Shown here piece after piece: positions 37,777 through 46,035 of a DNA stretch of 64,000 nt (the stretch's first letter is position 1; the number at the start of each line of letters is the position of its first letter). Under the pieces are notes generated by a model. The model saw only the letters and a program-made list of their open reading frames with translations. It did no database searches and had not been told where the DNA came from. The DNA is from Streptomyces capillispiralis (GTDB lineage Bacteria; Actinomycetota; Actinomycetes; Streptomycetales; Streptomycetaceae). Where the stretch lies: positions 2,698,501-2,762,500 of the forward strand of contig NZ_VIWV01000001.1 in the NCBI RefSeq assembly GCF_007829875.1, written 5' to 3'. A program made the position numbers and the translations under genes.

Positions 37777-38715
37777 GTGACTGCTGACATCAAGAAGACG
37801 GACGGGCCGGCGGACACCCCGCCGGCCGGGCCGGAGGCCATCAAGGCCGTCCCGGTCCGGCACTACGGCCGTTACGTCTCAGCCGTTCTCGCCCTGGCGA
37901 TCTTCTTCGCGCTCGTCTGGGCCTTCGCGAACGGTGACATCAACTGGGGCGCGATCCCCGACTACTTCTTCAACGACCGCATCCTCACCGGCGTCCGCGA
38001 GACGCTGTGGCTGACCTTCCTGTCGATGGTCATCGGCATCGTCGGCGGCCTGCTGCTGGCCGTGATGCGCCTGTCGAAGAACCCGGTGACCTCGTCGATC
38101 GCCTGGTTCTACATCTGGTTCTTCCGCGGCACCCCGGTGCTGGTCCAGCTGTTCGTCTGGTTCAACCTGGGCTTCGTCTTCGAGTACATCAACCTCGGAC
38201 CGGTCTACAAGGACGAGTGGTCCGAGTTCATGACGCCGTTCCTGACGGCGCTGCTCGGTCTCGGCCTGAACGAGGCCGCGTACATGGCGGAGATCTGCCG
38301 CGCCGGTCTGCTGGCCGTCGACGAGGGCCAGACCGAGGCCGCGCACGCGCTCGGCATGAGCCACTCCAAGACGCTGCGCCGCATCGTCGTCCCGCAGGCC
38401 ATGCGCGTGATCGTGCCGCCGACGGGCAACGAGGTCATCAACATGCTGAAGACCACCTCGCTCGTGGCGGCGGTCCAGTACTACGAGCTCCTGCGCTACG
38501 CCCAGGACATCGGCACGACCTCGGGCGCCACGGTGGAGATGCTGTTCCTGGCCGCGGCCTGGTACCTGATCCTCACCTCCGTGCTCAGCGTCGGCCAGTA
38601 CTACGTCGAGCGGTACTACGCCCGCGGGTCCAGCCGCCAGCTGCCGCCCACCCCGTGGCAGAAGGTGCGCGCCCACCTGACGTCCTTCTCCAGCCGCAAG
38701 GGGGTCACGGCATGA
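37777..38715 (+). CDS. Polar amino-acid ABC transporter, permease
   Basis: 312 residues with about five membrane segments. The BPD permease signature, where the ATPase docks, is [24 protein letters not shown] with the conserved Glu-Ala-Ala-x3-Gly loop. [15 protein letters not shown] and [14 protein letters not shown] are characteristic of the HisM/GlnP class. The N-terminal 30 residues are extra, hydrophilic and Pro-rich. GTG start at 37777 after AAAGGCAACATCC. Overlaps the ATPase gene by ATGA. It probably forms a homodimer because only one permease gene is present. Confidence 0.92.
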   Translation: MTADIKKTDGPADTPPAGPEAIKAVPVRHYGRYVSAVLALAIFFALVWAFANGDINWGAIPDYFFNDRILTGVRETLWLTFLSMVIGIVGGLLLAVMRLSKNPVTSSIAWFYIWFFRGTPVLVQLFVWFNLGFVFEYINLGPVYKDEWSEFMTPFLTALLGLGLNEAAYMAEICRAGLLAVDEGQTEAAHALGMSHSKTLRRIVVPQAMRVIVPPTGNEVINMLKTTSLVAAVQYYELLRYAQDIGTTSGATVEMLFLAAAWYLILTSVLSVGQYYVERYYARGSSRQLPPTPWQKVRAHLTSFSSRKGVTA

Positions 38716-39476
38716 CGAACGCCATGGTCAAGGCGGAGGGCGTGCACAAGTCCTTCGGTGCCGTCGAGGTCCTCAAGGGCATCGACCTGGAGGTGAGGTC
38801 CGGCGAGGTGTTCTGCCTCATCGGCCCCTCCGGCTCCGGCAAGTCCACCTTCCTGAGGTGTATCAACCACCTCGAGAAGGTCAACGCCGGGCGTCTTTAC
38901 GTCGACGGCGAGCTGGTCGGCTACCGCCAGAAGGGCGACAAGCTGTACGAGCTCAAGGACAGCGAGGTCGCCCTGAAGCGCCGGGACATCGGCATGGTCT
39001 TCCAGCGCTTCAACCTGTTCCCGCACATGACGGCCGTGGAGAACGTCATGGAGGCGCCGGTCCAGGTCAGGGGCGTGAGCAGGGCGCAGGCCCGGGAGCG
39101 CGCGATGCAGCTCCTGGAGCGCGTGGGGCTCGGCGACAAGGCCGGGAACTACCCCTCGCAGCTCTCCGGCGGCCAGCAGCAGCGCGTGGCGATCGCGCGG
39201 GCGCTGGCCATGGAGCCCAAGCTGATGCTCTTCGACGAGCCGACCTCGGCCCTGGACCCGGAGCTGGTCGGTGACGTCCTCGACGTCATGCGCGACCTGG
39301 CCGAGTCCGGCATGACGATGGTCGTCGTCACCCACGAGATGGGCTTCGCCCGCGAGGTGGGCGACAGCCTGGTTTTCATGGACGGCGGTGTGGTGGTCGA
39401 GTCCGGTCACCCGCGCGAGGTGCTGACCAACCCGCGACACGAGCGGACGAAGTCGTTCCTGTCCAAGGTGCTCTGA
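38712..39476 (+). CDS. Polar amino-acid ABC transporter, ATP-binding protein
   Basis: 254 residues. Walker [10 protein letters not shown] (38-46), signature [16 protein letters not shown], Walker [15 protein letters not shown] and H-loop VTHEMGFA are all present, typical of the GlnQ/HisP family. An extra 12-15 residue loop follows the first beta strand ([20 protein letters not shown]), common in a subgroup of actinobacterial amino-acid ATPases. Start overlaps the permease stop. It completes the binding protein-permease-ATPase operon and is followed by a strong hairpin. Confidence 0.95.
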   Translation: MTNAMVKAEGVHKSFGAVEVLKGIDLEVRSGEVFCLIGPSGSGKSTFLRCINHLEKVNAGRLYVDGELVGYRQKGDKLYELKDSEVALKRRDIGMVFQRFNLFPHMTAVENVMEAPVQVRGVSRAQARERAMQLLERVGLGDKAGNYPSQLSGGQQQRVAIARALAMEPKLMLFDEPTSALDPELVGDVLDVMRDLAESGMTMVVVTHEMGFAREVGDSLVFMDGGVVVESGHPREVLTNPRHERTKSFLSKVL

Positions 39477-39483
39477 CTGCGCG

Positions 39484-39531
39484 CACGGCGAGGGGGGCGG
39501 TACGGGATCTCCGTACCGCCCCTCGGCCGTG
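39484..39531. terminator. Bidirectional terminator between ABC operon and methyltransferase
   Basis: CACGGCGAGGGGGGCGGTACGG at 39484-39505 and CCGTACCGCCCCTCGGCCGTG at 39511-39531 pair nearly perfectly (inner arms GGGGCGGTACGG/CCGTACCGCCCC), between two converging genes. Confidence 0.88.
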
Positions 39532-39538
39532 CCCGGGG

Positions 39539-40312
39539 CTACTTCAGCGCCAGCAGCAGGGTGTCCGACGGCGAGCACCACACCGGGCGGGCCTCGCCGA
39601 AGCCCTGGTCGCGCAGCACGCGGGCGTGCCAGGCCGCCGGGGGCATGTCGCCGTCGGCGTGCTCGCCGTAGATCTCGTAGCGCCGGGCCGTGGGACCGGC
39701 CAGCACCGGGTCCGCGGCGGCGAGCTGCCACCACTGGGCCCAGTCGAGGGCGCCGTCGCGCTTGGCCTGATCCATGCGGGCGTGGCGCAGGGCGCGCTCG
39801 GCCGCGTTGATCCGGGGCGTGGAGTCGTCGATCATGTGGTCCGCGTTCATGAAGACACCGCCGTCGCGCAGCAGGGCCGCGATGTGCCCGTAGAGGTCCG
39901 CGAGGGGTTCCTTGTGCAGCCAGTGGAGGGCGGTCGCGGTCAGCACGGCGTCGTAGGAGTCGTACGGCAGTGCCGCCGCCCACCCGGGATCCTTGAGGTC
40001 GGCCGTCACGAAGGAGACCCGCTCGTCCCCCGCGAAGGTGCCCTCGGCGATGGCGAGCAGCGCCGGGTCCAGGTCGACGCCGGTGCTGGTGGCGTCCGGG
40101 AACCGGGCGAGCAGCCGGGCAGTGATGCTGCCCGTGCCGCAGGCGAGGTCCAGCACCCGCGGGGAGGTGCCGACGAGGGCCTCCACCATGTCGAGCATGA
40201 CCCGGAACCGCTCCTCACGGTCGGGCATGTACCACTCCTGCTGCCGGTCCCAGCTCTCCTGCCAGGCGTGCCAGTCGGCGGCGGCCGTCGTGGTGGCGTG
40301 CGTGTCCGTCAT
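39539..40312 (-). CDS. SAM-dependent methyltransferase
   Basis: 257 residues, class I methyltransferase. Motif I is VLDLACGTGSITARLL (53-68), the acidic end of strand 2 is TGVDLDPALL, motif III/IV region is ADLKDPGWAAALPYDSYDAVLTATALHWL, with the following HIAALLRDGGVFMNADHMID. Substrate unknown; the fold resembles trans-aconitate-methyltransferase-type small-molecule enzymes. The ATG at 40312 (MTDTHATTTAAADWHAW) starts the conserved part and has GAGGGGC upstream; a longer frame is not supported. Divergent from the CGNR gene with 100 bp between starts. Confidence 0.85.
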   Translation of the reverse strand: MTDTHATTTAAADWHAWQESWDRQQEWYMPDREERFRVMLDMVEALVGTSPRVLDLACGTGSITARLLARFPDATSTGVDLDPALLAIAEGTFAGDERVSFVTADLKDPGWAAALPYDSYDAVLTATALHWLHKEPLADLYGHIAALLRDGGVFMNADHMIDDSTPRINAAERALRHARMDQAKRDGALDWAQWWQLAAADPVLAGPTARRYEIYGEHADGDMPPAAWHARVLRDQGFGEARPVWCSPSDTLLLALK

Positions 40313-40412
40313 CGAGCCCCTCCCGCGTCTGCGTCCCGTAATACCCTTGAAGCACGATCGTCTGTTACCCGACCGCACGCACGACCATAGAGCCCCTGCG
40401 TAAGGACTACAA

Positions 40413-41063
40413 GTGGAACTGGCCTATTACTCGGATTACGCCGTACGCCTCGTCAACACCGAGGAACCGGCCCGGGGGAAGGACACGCTGACCTCGGTCG
40501 AGGCCGTCCGCGATCTGTTCGGCGCCAACCAGTCGGCCGCGCGGCGCACCACCGACGCCGATGTGACGCGCTTCCGCTCGGTCCGGGCCAGGCTCCGCGC
40601 GGTCTTCGAGGCGGCCGACGGCGGCGACGAGACGCTCGCCGTCGACCTGCTGAACTCCCTGCTGCTGGAGTTCCCGGTGAGCCCCCAGATCTCGGGGCAC
40701 GACTTCCGCGACGACGACGGCCGCCCGCTGTGGCACATGCACCTGGCCGACCACCCGTCCAACGCGACCGCCGGCTACGCCGCCATCGCCGCGATGGGCC
40801 TGGCCTTCCACCTCACCGAGTACGGCGTGGACCGCCTCGGCCTGTGCGAGGCCCCGCCCTGCCGCAACGCCTACCTGGACACCTCGACCAACCGCTCCCG
40901 CCGCTACTGCTCCGACCGCTGCGCCACCCGGGCGAACGTGGCCGCCTACCGCGCCCGCAAACGCCTGGAGGCGGACCGGTCGGAGAACACCGGACGGGCC
41001 GAGGACAGCGCCCAGGCGGCCACGGCCAGCGGTGAGCGCCGGTCGGGAGTGCGCGGCCGGTAG
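40413..41063 (+). CDS. CGNR zinc-finger (ABATE) regulator
   Basis: 216 residues. The first part is an ABATE ('stress-induced') domain (MELAYYSDYAVRLVNTEEP, EAVRDLF). The C-terminal CGNR-type zinc finger reads CEAPPCRNAYLDTSTNRSRRYCSDRCATR, in which four cysteines are paired as CxxxxC and CxxxC and CGNR is replaced by C-R-N. Members are presumed DNA-binding regulators. GTG start at 40413 after AAGGACTACAA. Its last 118 bases overlap the end of the convergent sodX gene, so the C-terminal tail is encoded opposite the protease. Confidence 0.85.
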   Translation: MELAYYSDYAVRLVNTEEPARGKDTLTSVEAVRDLFGANQSAARRTTDADVTRFRSVRARLRAVFEAADGGDETLAVDLLNSLLLEFPVSPQISGHDFRDDDGRPLWHMHLADHPSNATAGYAAIAAMGLAFHLTEYGVDRLGLCEAPPCRNAYLDTSTNRSRRYCSDRCATRANVAAYRARKRLEADRSENTGRAEDSAQAATASGERRSGVRGR

Positions 41064-41380
41064 CGGAAGCGGACCCGGCCGAGCACCAGCTCGTCCGGCA
41101 CCACCCCGTAGTCCGTGCTGTCCCCGCCCGCGTACGCGTTGTCCCCGAGCACCCACCAGCCGCCCTCGCGCCGCTCGGCGGCCCGCTTGACGACCAGCAG
41201 GTCCTGCTGGAACGGATGCCGCAGCACGATCACGTCACCCCGTCTGACCCGGGCGCCGTAGTGCACCAGCAGCCGGTCCCCGTGGTGCAGCGTGGGCACC
41301 ATGGACGGCCCCGTCACCTCGGCCACCCCGAAGGGCAGCGGCGCCTTCGCCCGCTCGGCGTCCTGCGACGGTTCCGGCAT
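40946..41380 (-). CDS. sodX: Nickel superoxide dismutase maturation protease (S26 signal-peptidase-like)
   Basis: 144 residues of the S26 peptidase family, the small Streptomyces type that trims the 14-residue leader of NiSOD (SodN). The Ser-Lys dyad is visible: GPSMVPTL (S26) and LLVVKRAAER (K65), with LGDNAYAGGDSTDYG (box E) later. It has no membrane anchor, unlike housekeeping signal peptidases. The ATG at 41380 begins MPEPSQDAERAKAP; upstream codons run into the sodN promoter. It is divergent from sodN (146 bp between starts) and overlaps the CGNR gene end. Confidence 0.93.
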   Translation of the reverse strand: MPEPSQDAERAKAPLPFGVAEVTGPSMVPTLHHGDRLLVHYGARVRRGDVIVLRHPFQQDLLVVKRAAERREGGWWVLGDNAYAGGDSTDYGVVPDELVLGRVRFRYRPRTPDRRSPLAVAAWALSSARPVFSDRSASRRLRAR

Positions 41381-41526
41381 CACCCGGCACCTCCCCGGTT
41401 CGTCCTCCACCAGTCCCAGTCTCACCCCGGACTTTTGTCCTAAGCCCCCGGGGGCACCCGCGAAAAGCCGTCCGCCACGGAGTAATGTCCCGTGTGAGAA
41501 GACGATCACGAGGAAGGAAACGCTTC

Positions 41527-41922
41527 ATGCTTTCCCGCCTGTTTGCCCCCAAGGTCAAGGTCAGCGCGCACTGCGACCTGCCCTGCGGTGTGTACGACCC
41601 TGCCCAGGCCCGCATCGAGGCGGAGTCGGTCAAGGCCGTCCAGGAAAAGATGGCCGGCAACGACGACCCGCACTTCCAGGCGCGTGCCACGGTCATCAAG
41701 GAGCAGCGCGCCGAGCTGGCGAAGCACCACGTCTCCGTGCTGTGGAGCGACTACTTCAAGCCCCCGCACTTCGAGAAGTACCCGGAGCTGCACCAGCTGG
41801 TCAACGACACCCTGAAGGCCCTCTCGGCCGCCAAGGCGTCGACGGACCCGGCCACCGGCCAGAAGGCGCTGGACTACATCGCCCAGATCGACAAGATCTT
41901 CTGGGAGACCAAGAAGGCCTGA
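41527..41922 (+). CDS. sodN: Nickel-containing superoxide dismutase (pre-protein)
   Basis: 131 residues. A 14-residue leader (MLSRLFAPKVKVSA) precedes the mature start HCDLPCGVY, the nickel hook that supplies the N-terminal amine, His1, Cys2 and Cys6 ligands (H15, C16, C20 here). The remaining helices (ARIEAESVKAVQEKMAGND and so on) fit the four-helix bundle. It removes superoxide; expression in Streptomyces is nickel- and Nur-dependent. I do not see a strong Nur box in the short upstream region. Ribosome site CGAGGAAGG. Divergent from its maturation protease. Confidence 0.96.
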   Translation: MLSRLFAPKVKVSAHCDLPCGVYDPAQARIEAESVKAVQEKMAGNDDPHFQARATVIKEQRAELAKHHVSVLWSDYFKPPHFEKYPELHQLVNDTLKALSAAKASTDPATGQKALDYIAQIDKIFWETKKA

Positions 41923-41975
41923 TCTCCGATCATGCCTCATGACCTGCGAACTCCTTGGTTGCAGTGTCTCCGAGT

Positions 41976-42038
41976 CCGCACCCGGTCCACGGGCCGCCGA
42001 GCACGGCGTCCCTGACGGCCCGGGTGCGGTCTTCTTTT
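41976..42038 (+). terminator. Terminator after sodN
   Basis: CCGCACCCGG (41976-41985) pairs with CCGGGTGCGG (42020-42029) around a GC-rich centre and is followed by TCTTCTTTT. It lies 54 bp after the sodN stop. Confidence 0.75.
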
Positions 42039-42102
42039 CCGGGCCGCAGGTCCTCGCGCGACCGGGTGCGTTCCGGTGACCGGCGCGCCCGGTGCCGCCG
42101 CG

Positions 42103-42828
42103 TCAGGCCTTGGCACCGGGCAGGCCGCTGGTCACGACGACCGCTGCCACGTCGCCGGCCCTGGTGCGGCCCAGCCAGACGACGCCGCCCGACTCCGCCG
42201 TGAAGGTGACCAGATCGGCTCGGTGCGACTCGTCGGCCACCCGCTCGCACCAGCTGGGCAGCCGTTCGGAGTTCCGCGGCACCGGCCCACCGTCCACGTA
42301 CGTGCGGAACGGCGCGGCCAGGGCCGTCCACGCGCCGGCGTCGGCGAAGCAGCCCACGTTGGCGTCGGAGGCGAAGCCGATCCGCTCGCCCGGCTGAAGC
42401 CGGTCGATGTCGTCGTCGACGCCCAGGCCCATCTCCCACCCGGCCACCGGCTCGTCACTGACGCACAAGCGGGTCGCGGCGCACGCGACGCCGTCGAAGT
42501 GCTGGCCGAAGAACTCGTACGGCCCCGCCGTCCACGCGATCTCCACCCGGTAGGCGCCCGGCGGGATCCGCACCGCCAGCTCCCGCGGGGGCCTCGTCGG
42601 CAGCCCTCGCTCGTACTCCAGGCTCTCGTCGTCGTGCCACGGCGCGTCCACCACGAGACGGCCGCTGGGCAGGCGCAGGGTGGTCACCTCCTCGATCCCG
42701 GTGACCACGACGGGCGTCGTCGGATCGTCGTACACCGTCCCCAGGTGCGCCCCGGGCGTGAACGCCGTCTCCAGGTACCAGGCGGCCTCCGTCCCGGCCG
42801 CCAGCCGAGCGTCCCCGCTCCACTCCAT
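42103..42828 (-). CDS. DUF4241 domain protein
   Basis: 241 residues of the DUF4241 type: ETAFTPGAHLGTVYDDPTTPVVVTGIEEVTT early, a central beta-rich section with FFGQHFDGVACAATRLCV, and the family-typical C-terminal GWEMGLGVDDDIDRLQ then IGFASDANVGCFADAGAW. No function is known for the family. Convergent with sodN (after its terminator) and divergent from the AraC gene (116 bp). No signal peptide. Confidence 0.78.
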   Translation of the reverse strand: MEWSGDARLAAGTEAAWYLETAFTPGAHLGTVYDDPTTPVVVTGIEEVTTLRLPSGRLVVDAPWHDDESLEYERGLPTRPPRELAVRIPPGAYRVEIAWTAGPYEFFGQHFDGVACAATRLCVSDEPVAGWEMGLGVDDDIDRLQPGERIGFASDANVGCFADAGAWTALAAPFRTYVDGGPVPRNSERLPSWCERVADESHRADLVTFTAESGGVVWLGRTRAGDVAAVVVTSGLPGAKA

Positions 42829-42944
42829 GCCTCACCCCTCCCGCACCACCCGTCCGGGCGGTCGACCGAAACGGTACGACGGCCCAGTGACATGGCGCTC
42901 GGCGCGGCCGCCGGGGCCGGGCGGGAGCGTGGGATGCTGGGCCG

Positions 42945-43367
42945 ATGGAGCTGGAGGATCTGGTGCGGCTGCGGCGGGCCAGGGACCGCATGGACCGCGA
43001 GTACGCCGAGCCCCTCGACATCGCGGAGCTGGCGCGGACCGCCCTGATGTCGCCCGGCCACTTCCAGCGCAGCTTTCGCGCGGCGTACGGGCAGACGCCG
43101 TACGGCTATCTCATGACCCGGCGCATCGAGCGCGCGAAGGCCCTGCTGCGGCGCGGCGATCTCACGGTGACGGAGGTGTGCCTCGCGGTCGGCTGCACCT
43201 CCCTGGGCTCGTTCAGCTCGCGTTTCACGGAGCTGGTCGGTGAGACCCCGAGCGCGTACCGGGCCCGGTCGCACGAGGAGAGCGCGGTGATTCCGCCGTG
43301 CGTCGCCCGGACGTACACCCGCCCGGTGCGGGGCAGGCCCCGGGCCGATCCGGGTGGGACCTTCTAG
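42945..43367 (+). CDS. AraC family transcriptional regulator
   Basis: 140 residues, essentially only the two AraC helix-turn-helix subdomains: LDIAELARTALMSPGHFQRSFRAAYGQTPYGYL and LTVTEVCLAVGCTSLGSFSSRFTELVGETPSAYRAR. No effector domain is present, which is unusual; stand-alone DNA-binding forms of this size are frequent in Streptomyces next to VOC-type genes, which it precedes by 9 bp. It may control them and itself. Start ATG at 42945 follows GGATGCTGGGCCG. Confidence 0.87.
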   Translation: MELEDLVRLRRARDRMDREYAEPLDIAELARTALMSPGHFQRSFRAAYGQTPYGYLMTRRIERAKALLRRGDLTVTEVCLAVGCTSLGSFSSRFTELVGETPSAYRARSHEESAVIPPCVARTYTRPVRGRPRADPGGTF

Positions 43368-43376
43368 CGTGGACCC

Positions 43377-43802
43377 ATGGACACAGGAAACGATGTGCGG
43401 CTCGCCCAGTGCTTCATCGCCGTGGACGACCACGACAAGGCGCTGGCCTTCTACCGCGACGTGCTGGGTCTCGAGGTCCGCAACGACGTGGGGTTCGAGG
43501 GGATGCGCTGGGTGACGGTCGGCTCGCCCGAGCAGGACGTGGAGATCGTGCTGGAGCCGCCCGCGGCGAACCCGGACGCCTCCCCCGGCGACCGGCAGGC
43601 GATGGCCGAGCTGCTGGCCAAGGGCATGCTGCGCGGGGTCAACTTCACCACGGCCGACTGCGACGCCCTCTTCGAACGCGTGCGGGCCGCCGGTGCGGAC
43701 GTGCTCCAGGAGCCGGTGGACCAGCCGTACGGGGTGCGCGACTGCGCGTTCCGCGACCCGGCGGGGAACATGCTGCGCTTCATGGAACGCCCCGCACGGT
43801 GA
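43377..43802 (+). CDS. VOC (glyoxalase/bleomycin resistance) family protein
   Basis: 141 residues, one VOC domain: FIAVDDHDKALAFYRDVLGLEVRNDVG and the C-terminal VRDCAFRDPAGNMLRFMER, containing the metal-site Glu/His positions in the usual places. A -10-like TAGCGT (43365-43370) ends six bases before the ATG and there is no ribosome site, so translation is probably leaderless and independent of the AraC gene just upstream. The stop overlaps the GTG of the next gene. Substrate unknown. Confidence 0.88.
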   Translation: MDTGNDVRLAQCFIAVDDHDKALAFYRDVLGLEVRNDVGFEGMRWVTVGSPEQDVEIVLEPPAANPDASPGDRQAMAELLAKGMLRGVNFTTADCDALFERVRAAGADVLQEPVDQPYGVRDCAFRDPAGNMLRFMERPAR

Positions 43803-44542
43803 GCATCCGCTGGACGTACGCGTTCCTCGACCGGCCCGCCCCGTCGGACGCCCCCGCCGGTGCGTTCTGGGCGGCCGTGACCGGCGCACGGCGGTCCGAA
43901 CCGACGGGAGACAGCGAGGAGTTCGCGACCCTGCGCCCGGACGGCACCGACGCCTGCGTGGGGGTGCAACGGGTCCTCTCCGGCGGGGGCGGCACCCACC
44001 TCGACTTCTCCGTGGACGACCGGGCGGGCTTCACCGCGTCGGCGCTGCGGCTGGGCGCGGCACCGGTCGCCGAGCACGAGGGGTGGTCCGTACTGCGTTC
44101 ACCGGCGGGGCACGTGTTCTGCGCGGTGCCGTGGCACGGGGAGTCGGTCCGGCCGCCCGTCGTGCACGGCAGCCGTCTGGACCAGGTGTGCCTCGATGTC
44201 CCACCGCAGACGTACGACGTCGAAGTGGCCTTCTGGGGCGGCCTGTTGGCCGGCTGGGAGTCGCTGCCCGGCTCGCTCCCGGAGTTCCACGTGCTCAGGC
44301 CGCCGGCCGGGCTGCCCCCGCGGGTGCTGCTCCAGCGGCTGGCGGAGGATCGGCCCGTCTCGGCCCATCCGGACCTCGCCTGCGCCGACATCGGGGCGAC
44401 GCGGGCGCGGCACGAGGCACTCGGTGCCGTGTTCGTGGCCGCCTTCTGCCACTGGACCGTGATGCGGGACCCGTCGGGCGCCCCGTACTGCCTGACGGGC
44501 CGCGACCCGGAGACGGGCGGACTGGCGGACCGGTCGGACTAG
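43799..44542 (+). CDS. Tandem VOC-domain protein
   Basis: 247 residues of two VOC-like halves. The first half (RWTYAFLDRP..HLDFSVDDRAGFTASALRLGA) and the second (DQVCLDVPPQTYDVEVAFWGGLLAGWESLPG..HPDLACADIGATRARHEALGAV) are each glyoxalase-like, with typical FWAAVTG/FWGGLLAG helices. Such proteins are annotated in Streptomyces as VOC family or as glyoxalase-like. Starts at GTG 43799, overlapping the upstream VOC gene by 4 bp, so the pair is one operon. Confidence 0.85.
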   Translation: MSIRWTYAFLDRPAPSDAPAGAFWAAVTGARRSEPTGDSEEFATLRPDGTDACVGVQRVLSGGGGTHLDFSVDDRAGFTASALRLGAAPVAEHEGWSVLRSPAGHVFCAVPWHGESVRPPVVHGSRLDQVCLDVPPQTYDVEVAFWGGLLAGWESLPGSLPEFHVLRPPAGLPPRVLLQRLAEDRPVSAHPDLACADIGATRARHEALGAVFVAAFCHWTVMRDPSGAPYCLTGRDPETGGLADRSD

Positions 44543-44704
44543 CCGCTGGTGGCCCGGGGGAAGCGGGGCGGGCGGGGGCGACACGCCTCGCCGCCGTCGG
44601 CGTCCGGTGGCGACCCGGTGCTGCTCCGGTGGCGACCGGCAGCGGGACGCCGCCGGGGCGGGACTGGGGCGGGACTGGGGCGGGCCGGGAGCCGGTCCTA
44701 GCTC

Positions 44705-44986
44705 CTACCGCCTCGTGCCCGCCGGGCCCGCGTCCCTGCTGGCCGGGGCGGACTCGGCAGTGCCGGATTCCCCGGCCGTCTCCGGCCTCCCAGGCTCCTC
44801 GGCTTCCTCGGCTTCCTCGGCCTCCTGGCCCTGACCGGTCCCGCCGGCGAGGAACCTGTCGCACGTGGGGTTGTGGCATGGGCCGTGCACCCACACCGGA
44901 ACCCACGCGCCCAAGGTCTTGTGGCGCCGGATGACCATCTCGACCGGCTGTCCGCAGGCGGGACAGACGGGTTGTTCGCTGCCCAT
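44705..44986 (-). CDS. Small zinc-ribbon protein
   Basis: 93 residues. The N-terminal half is a zinc ribbon: CPACGQP and CHNPTCDRF (CxxC and CxxxxC), followed by an acidic repeat EAEEAEEAEEP and a disordered Pro/Gly/Ala tail. Conserved in Streptomyces as a small hypothetical. The ATG at 44986 begins MGSEQPVCPACG with GGAGGGCATG-type context (CTGGAGGGC); a longer in-frame start at 45067 is not supported by homology I can recall. The gene is in a 200-bp spaced position after the GNAT gene on the same strand. Confidence 0.72.
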   Translation of the reverse strand: MGSEQPVCPACGQPVEMVIRRHKTLGAWVPVWVHGPCHNPTCDRFLAGGTGQGQEAEEAEEAEEPGRPETAGESGTAESAPASRDAGPAGTRR

Positions 44987-45196
44987 GCCCTCCAGGGTAG
45001 GCCCGGCGGCTGCTCGGCGCTTCCCGCTGTACGCCCGCACGGGCACACCGCTGCCGAACGAACGCACCGACTCCGGCGCGCACCGGGTGGCCGACCAGGT
45101 CGCCCGCGGTGGTCCCGACGTCCGGGTCGGGCGACTCCCCCGGGCGAGGTCGCCGCCGGACCGGGGCCCGGCGACCCGTTCCGGAAGGGGATGGAT

Positions 45197-45850
45197 TTAC
45201 AGCGAGGTCCCGCCGGGGCGCGGCTCGCGCCACATCGGCCACATGTGGGGGCCGTCCGGGAGGAGGAGGGGCTCGCCCGCCGCCTCGAAGCCGAGGCGCT
45301 CGTACAGCAGGCGGCTGCGCGCGCTGCTCGCCTCGAGGTACGCCGCCCGGCCCTCCCGGTCGCAGCGGTCGAGGGCGGAGCCGATCAGCGCGGTGCCGAG
45401 CCCTTCGCCCTGGCGGCCGGGCACGACGCCGATCATCCACAGATACTCGTGGTCCCGCCCGGCGGGGTGGATGCCCGCCGTGAGCCGGCCGATCAGCTCC
45501 ACCCGCTCGTTCTCCGGGTCGACGGCCCGGCGCAGCTGGGCCGGGCCGTCGTCCCGCGCACCCTCGCCGTCCGCACCCTCGCCGTCCGCCCGCTCGGCGC
45601 CGTGGCCGCCGTCGTCCGCGGGCACCGACAGCCACAGCGCGCACGCCGATCCGTCCTCGGTGACGTCGACGCGTCCCTCGGCGAGCACGATGTCGGTGAA
45701 GGCCGCCATGAGCCGGTGGTGCGTGGTCCGGCGGTACTGCTCACCGGGGAAGACCCAGCCACTCACCGGGTCGTCCTGGAACGCCTCGTCCAGGAGCCGC
45801 ACGATCAGCTCCCGGTCCCCGTCCCCAGCCGTCCGGATCGCCACGCCCAT
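45197..45850 (-). CDS. GNAT family N-acetyltransferase
   Basis: 217 residues with a GNAT acetyl-CoA-binding core: YLWMIGVVPGRQGEGLGTALIGSALDRCDREGRAAYLEAS contains the R/Q-x-x-G-x-G/A loop (RQGEGLGTAL) and the following LEASSARSRLLYERLGFEAAG is typical. The middle holds an acidic repeat ADGEGADGEGA. Substrate unknown. The ATG at 45850 behind GAAGGGG is preferred to the TTG six codons upstream. It follows the encapsulin operon on the same strand but two strong hairpins lie between them, so it is separately transcribed. Confidence 0.85.
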   Translation of the reverse strand: MGVAIRTAGDGDRELIVRLLDEAFQDDPVSGWVFPGEQYRRTTHHRLMAAFTDIVLAEGRVDVTEDGSACALWLSVPADDGGHGAERADGEGADGEGARDDGPAQLRRAVDPENERVELIGRLTAGIHPAGRDHEYLWMIGVVPGRQGEGLGTALIGSALDRCDREGRAAYLEASSARSRLLYERLGFEAAGEPLLLPDGPHMWPMWREPRPGGTSL

Positions 45851-45917
45851 GTCCGCCCCTTCGCTCAACCGTCGTCTGCCGTAAGGACGTTGAGCCTAAC
45901 GGGACGACCGGGGGGAG

Positions 45918-46012
45918 GGCGGGCCCCGCACATCGTGGGGAAGTGCGGGACCCGCCGGGCCGGAGCCACGGTGCCGTGCGGGGTCAGGAGCCGCACGGCG
46001 CCGTGGTTCCGG
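45918..46012 (-). terminator. Two stacked hairpins after the encapsulin operon
   Basis: Hairpin A: GGCGGGCCCCGCAC (45918-45931) with GTGCGGGACCCGCC (45943-45956). Hairpin B: CCGGAGCCACGGTGCCGTGCGG (from 45960) with CCGCACGGCGCCGTGGTTCCGG (to 46012). No T tract, but the stems are long and lie just past the polyprenyl synthase stop. Confidence 0.7.
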
Positions 46013-46035
46013 GGCCTTGGACGGGGCCGGTGCCG

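Noticed and set aside
41381..41526. Nur (nickel) box between sodX and sodN
   Set aside because: I looked for TGCAA-N5-TTGCA-type symmetry and did not find one convincing enough to annotate.
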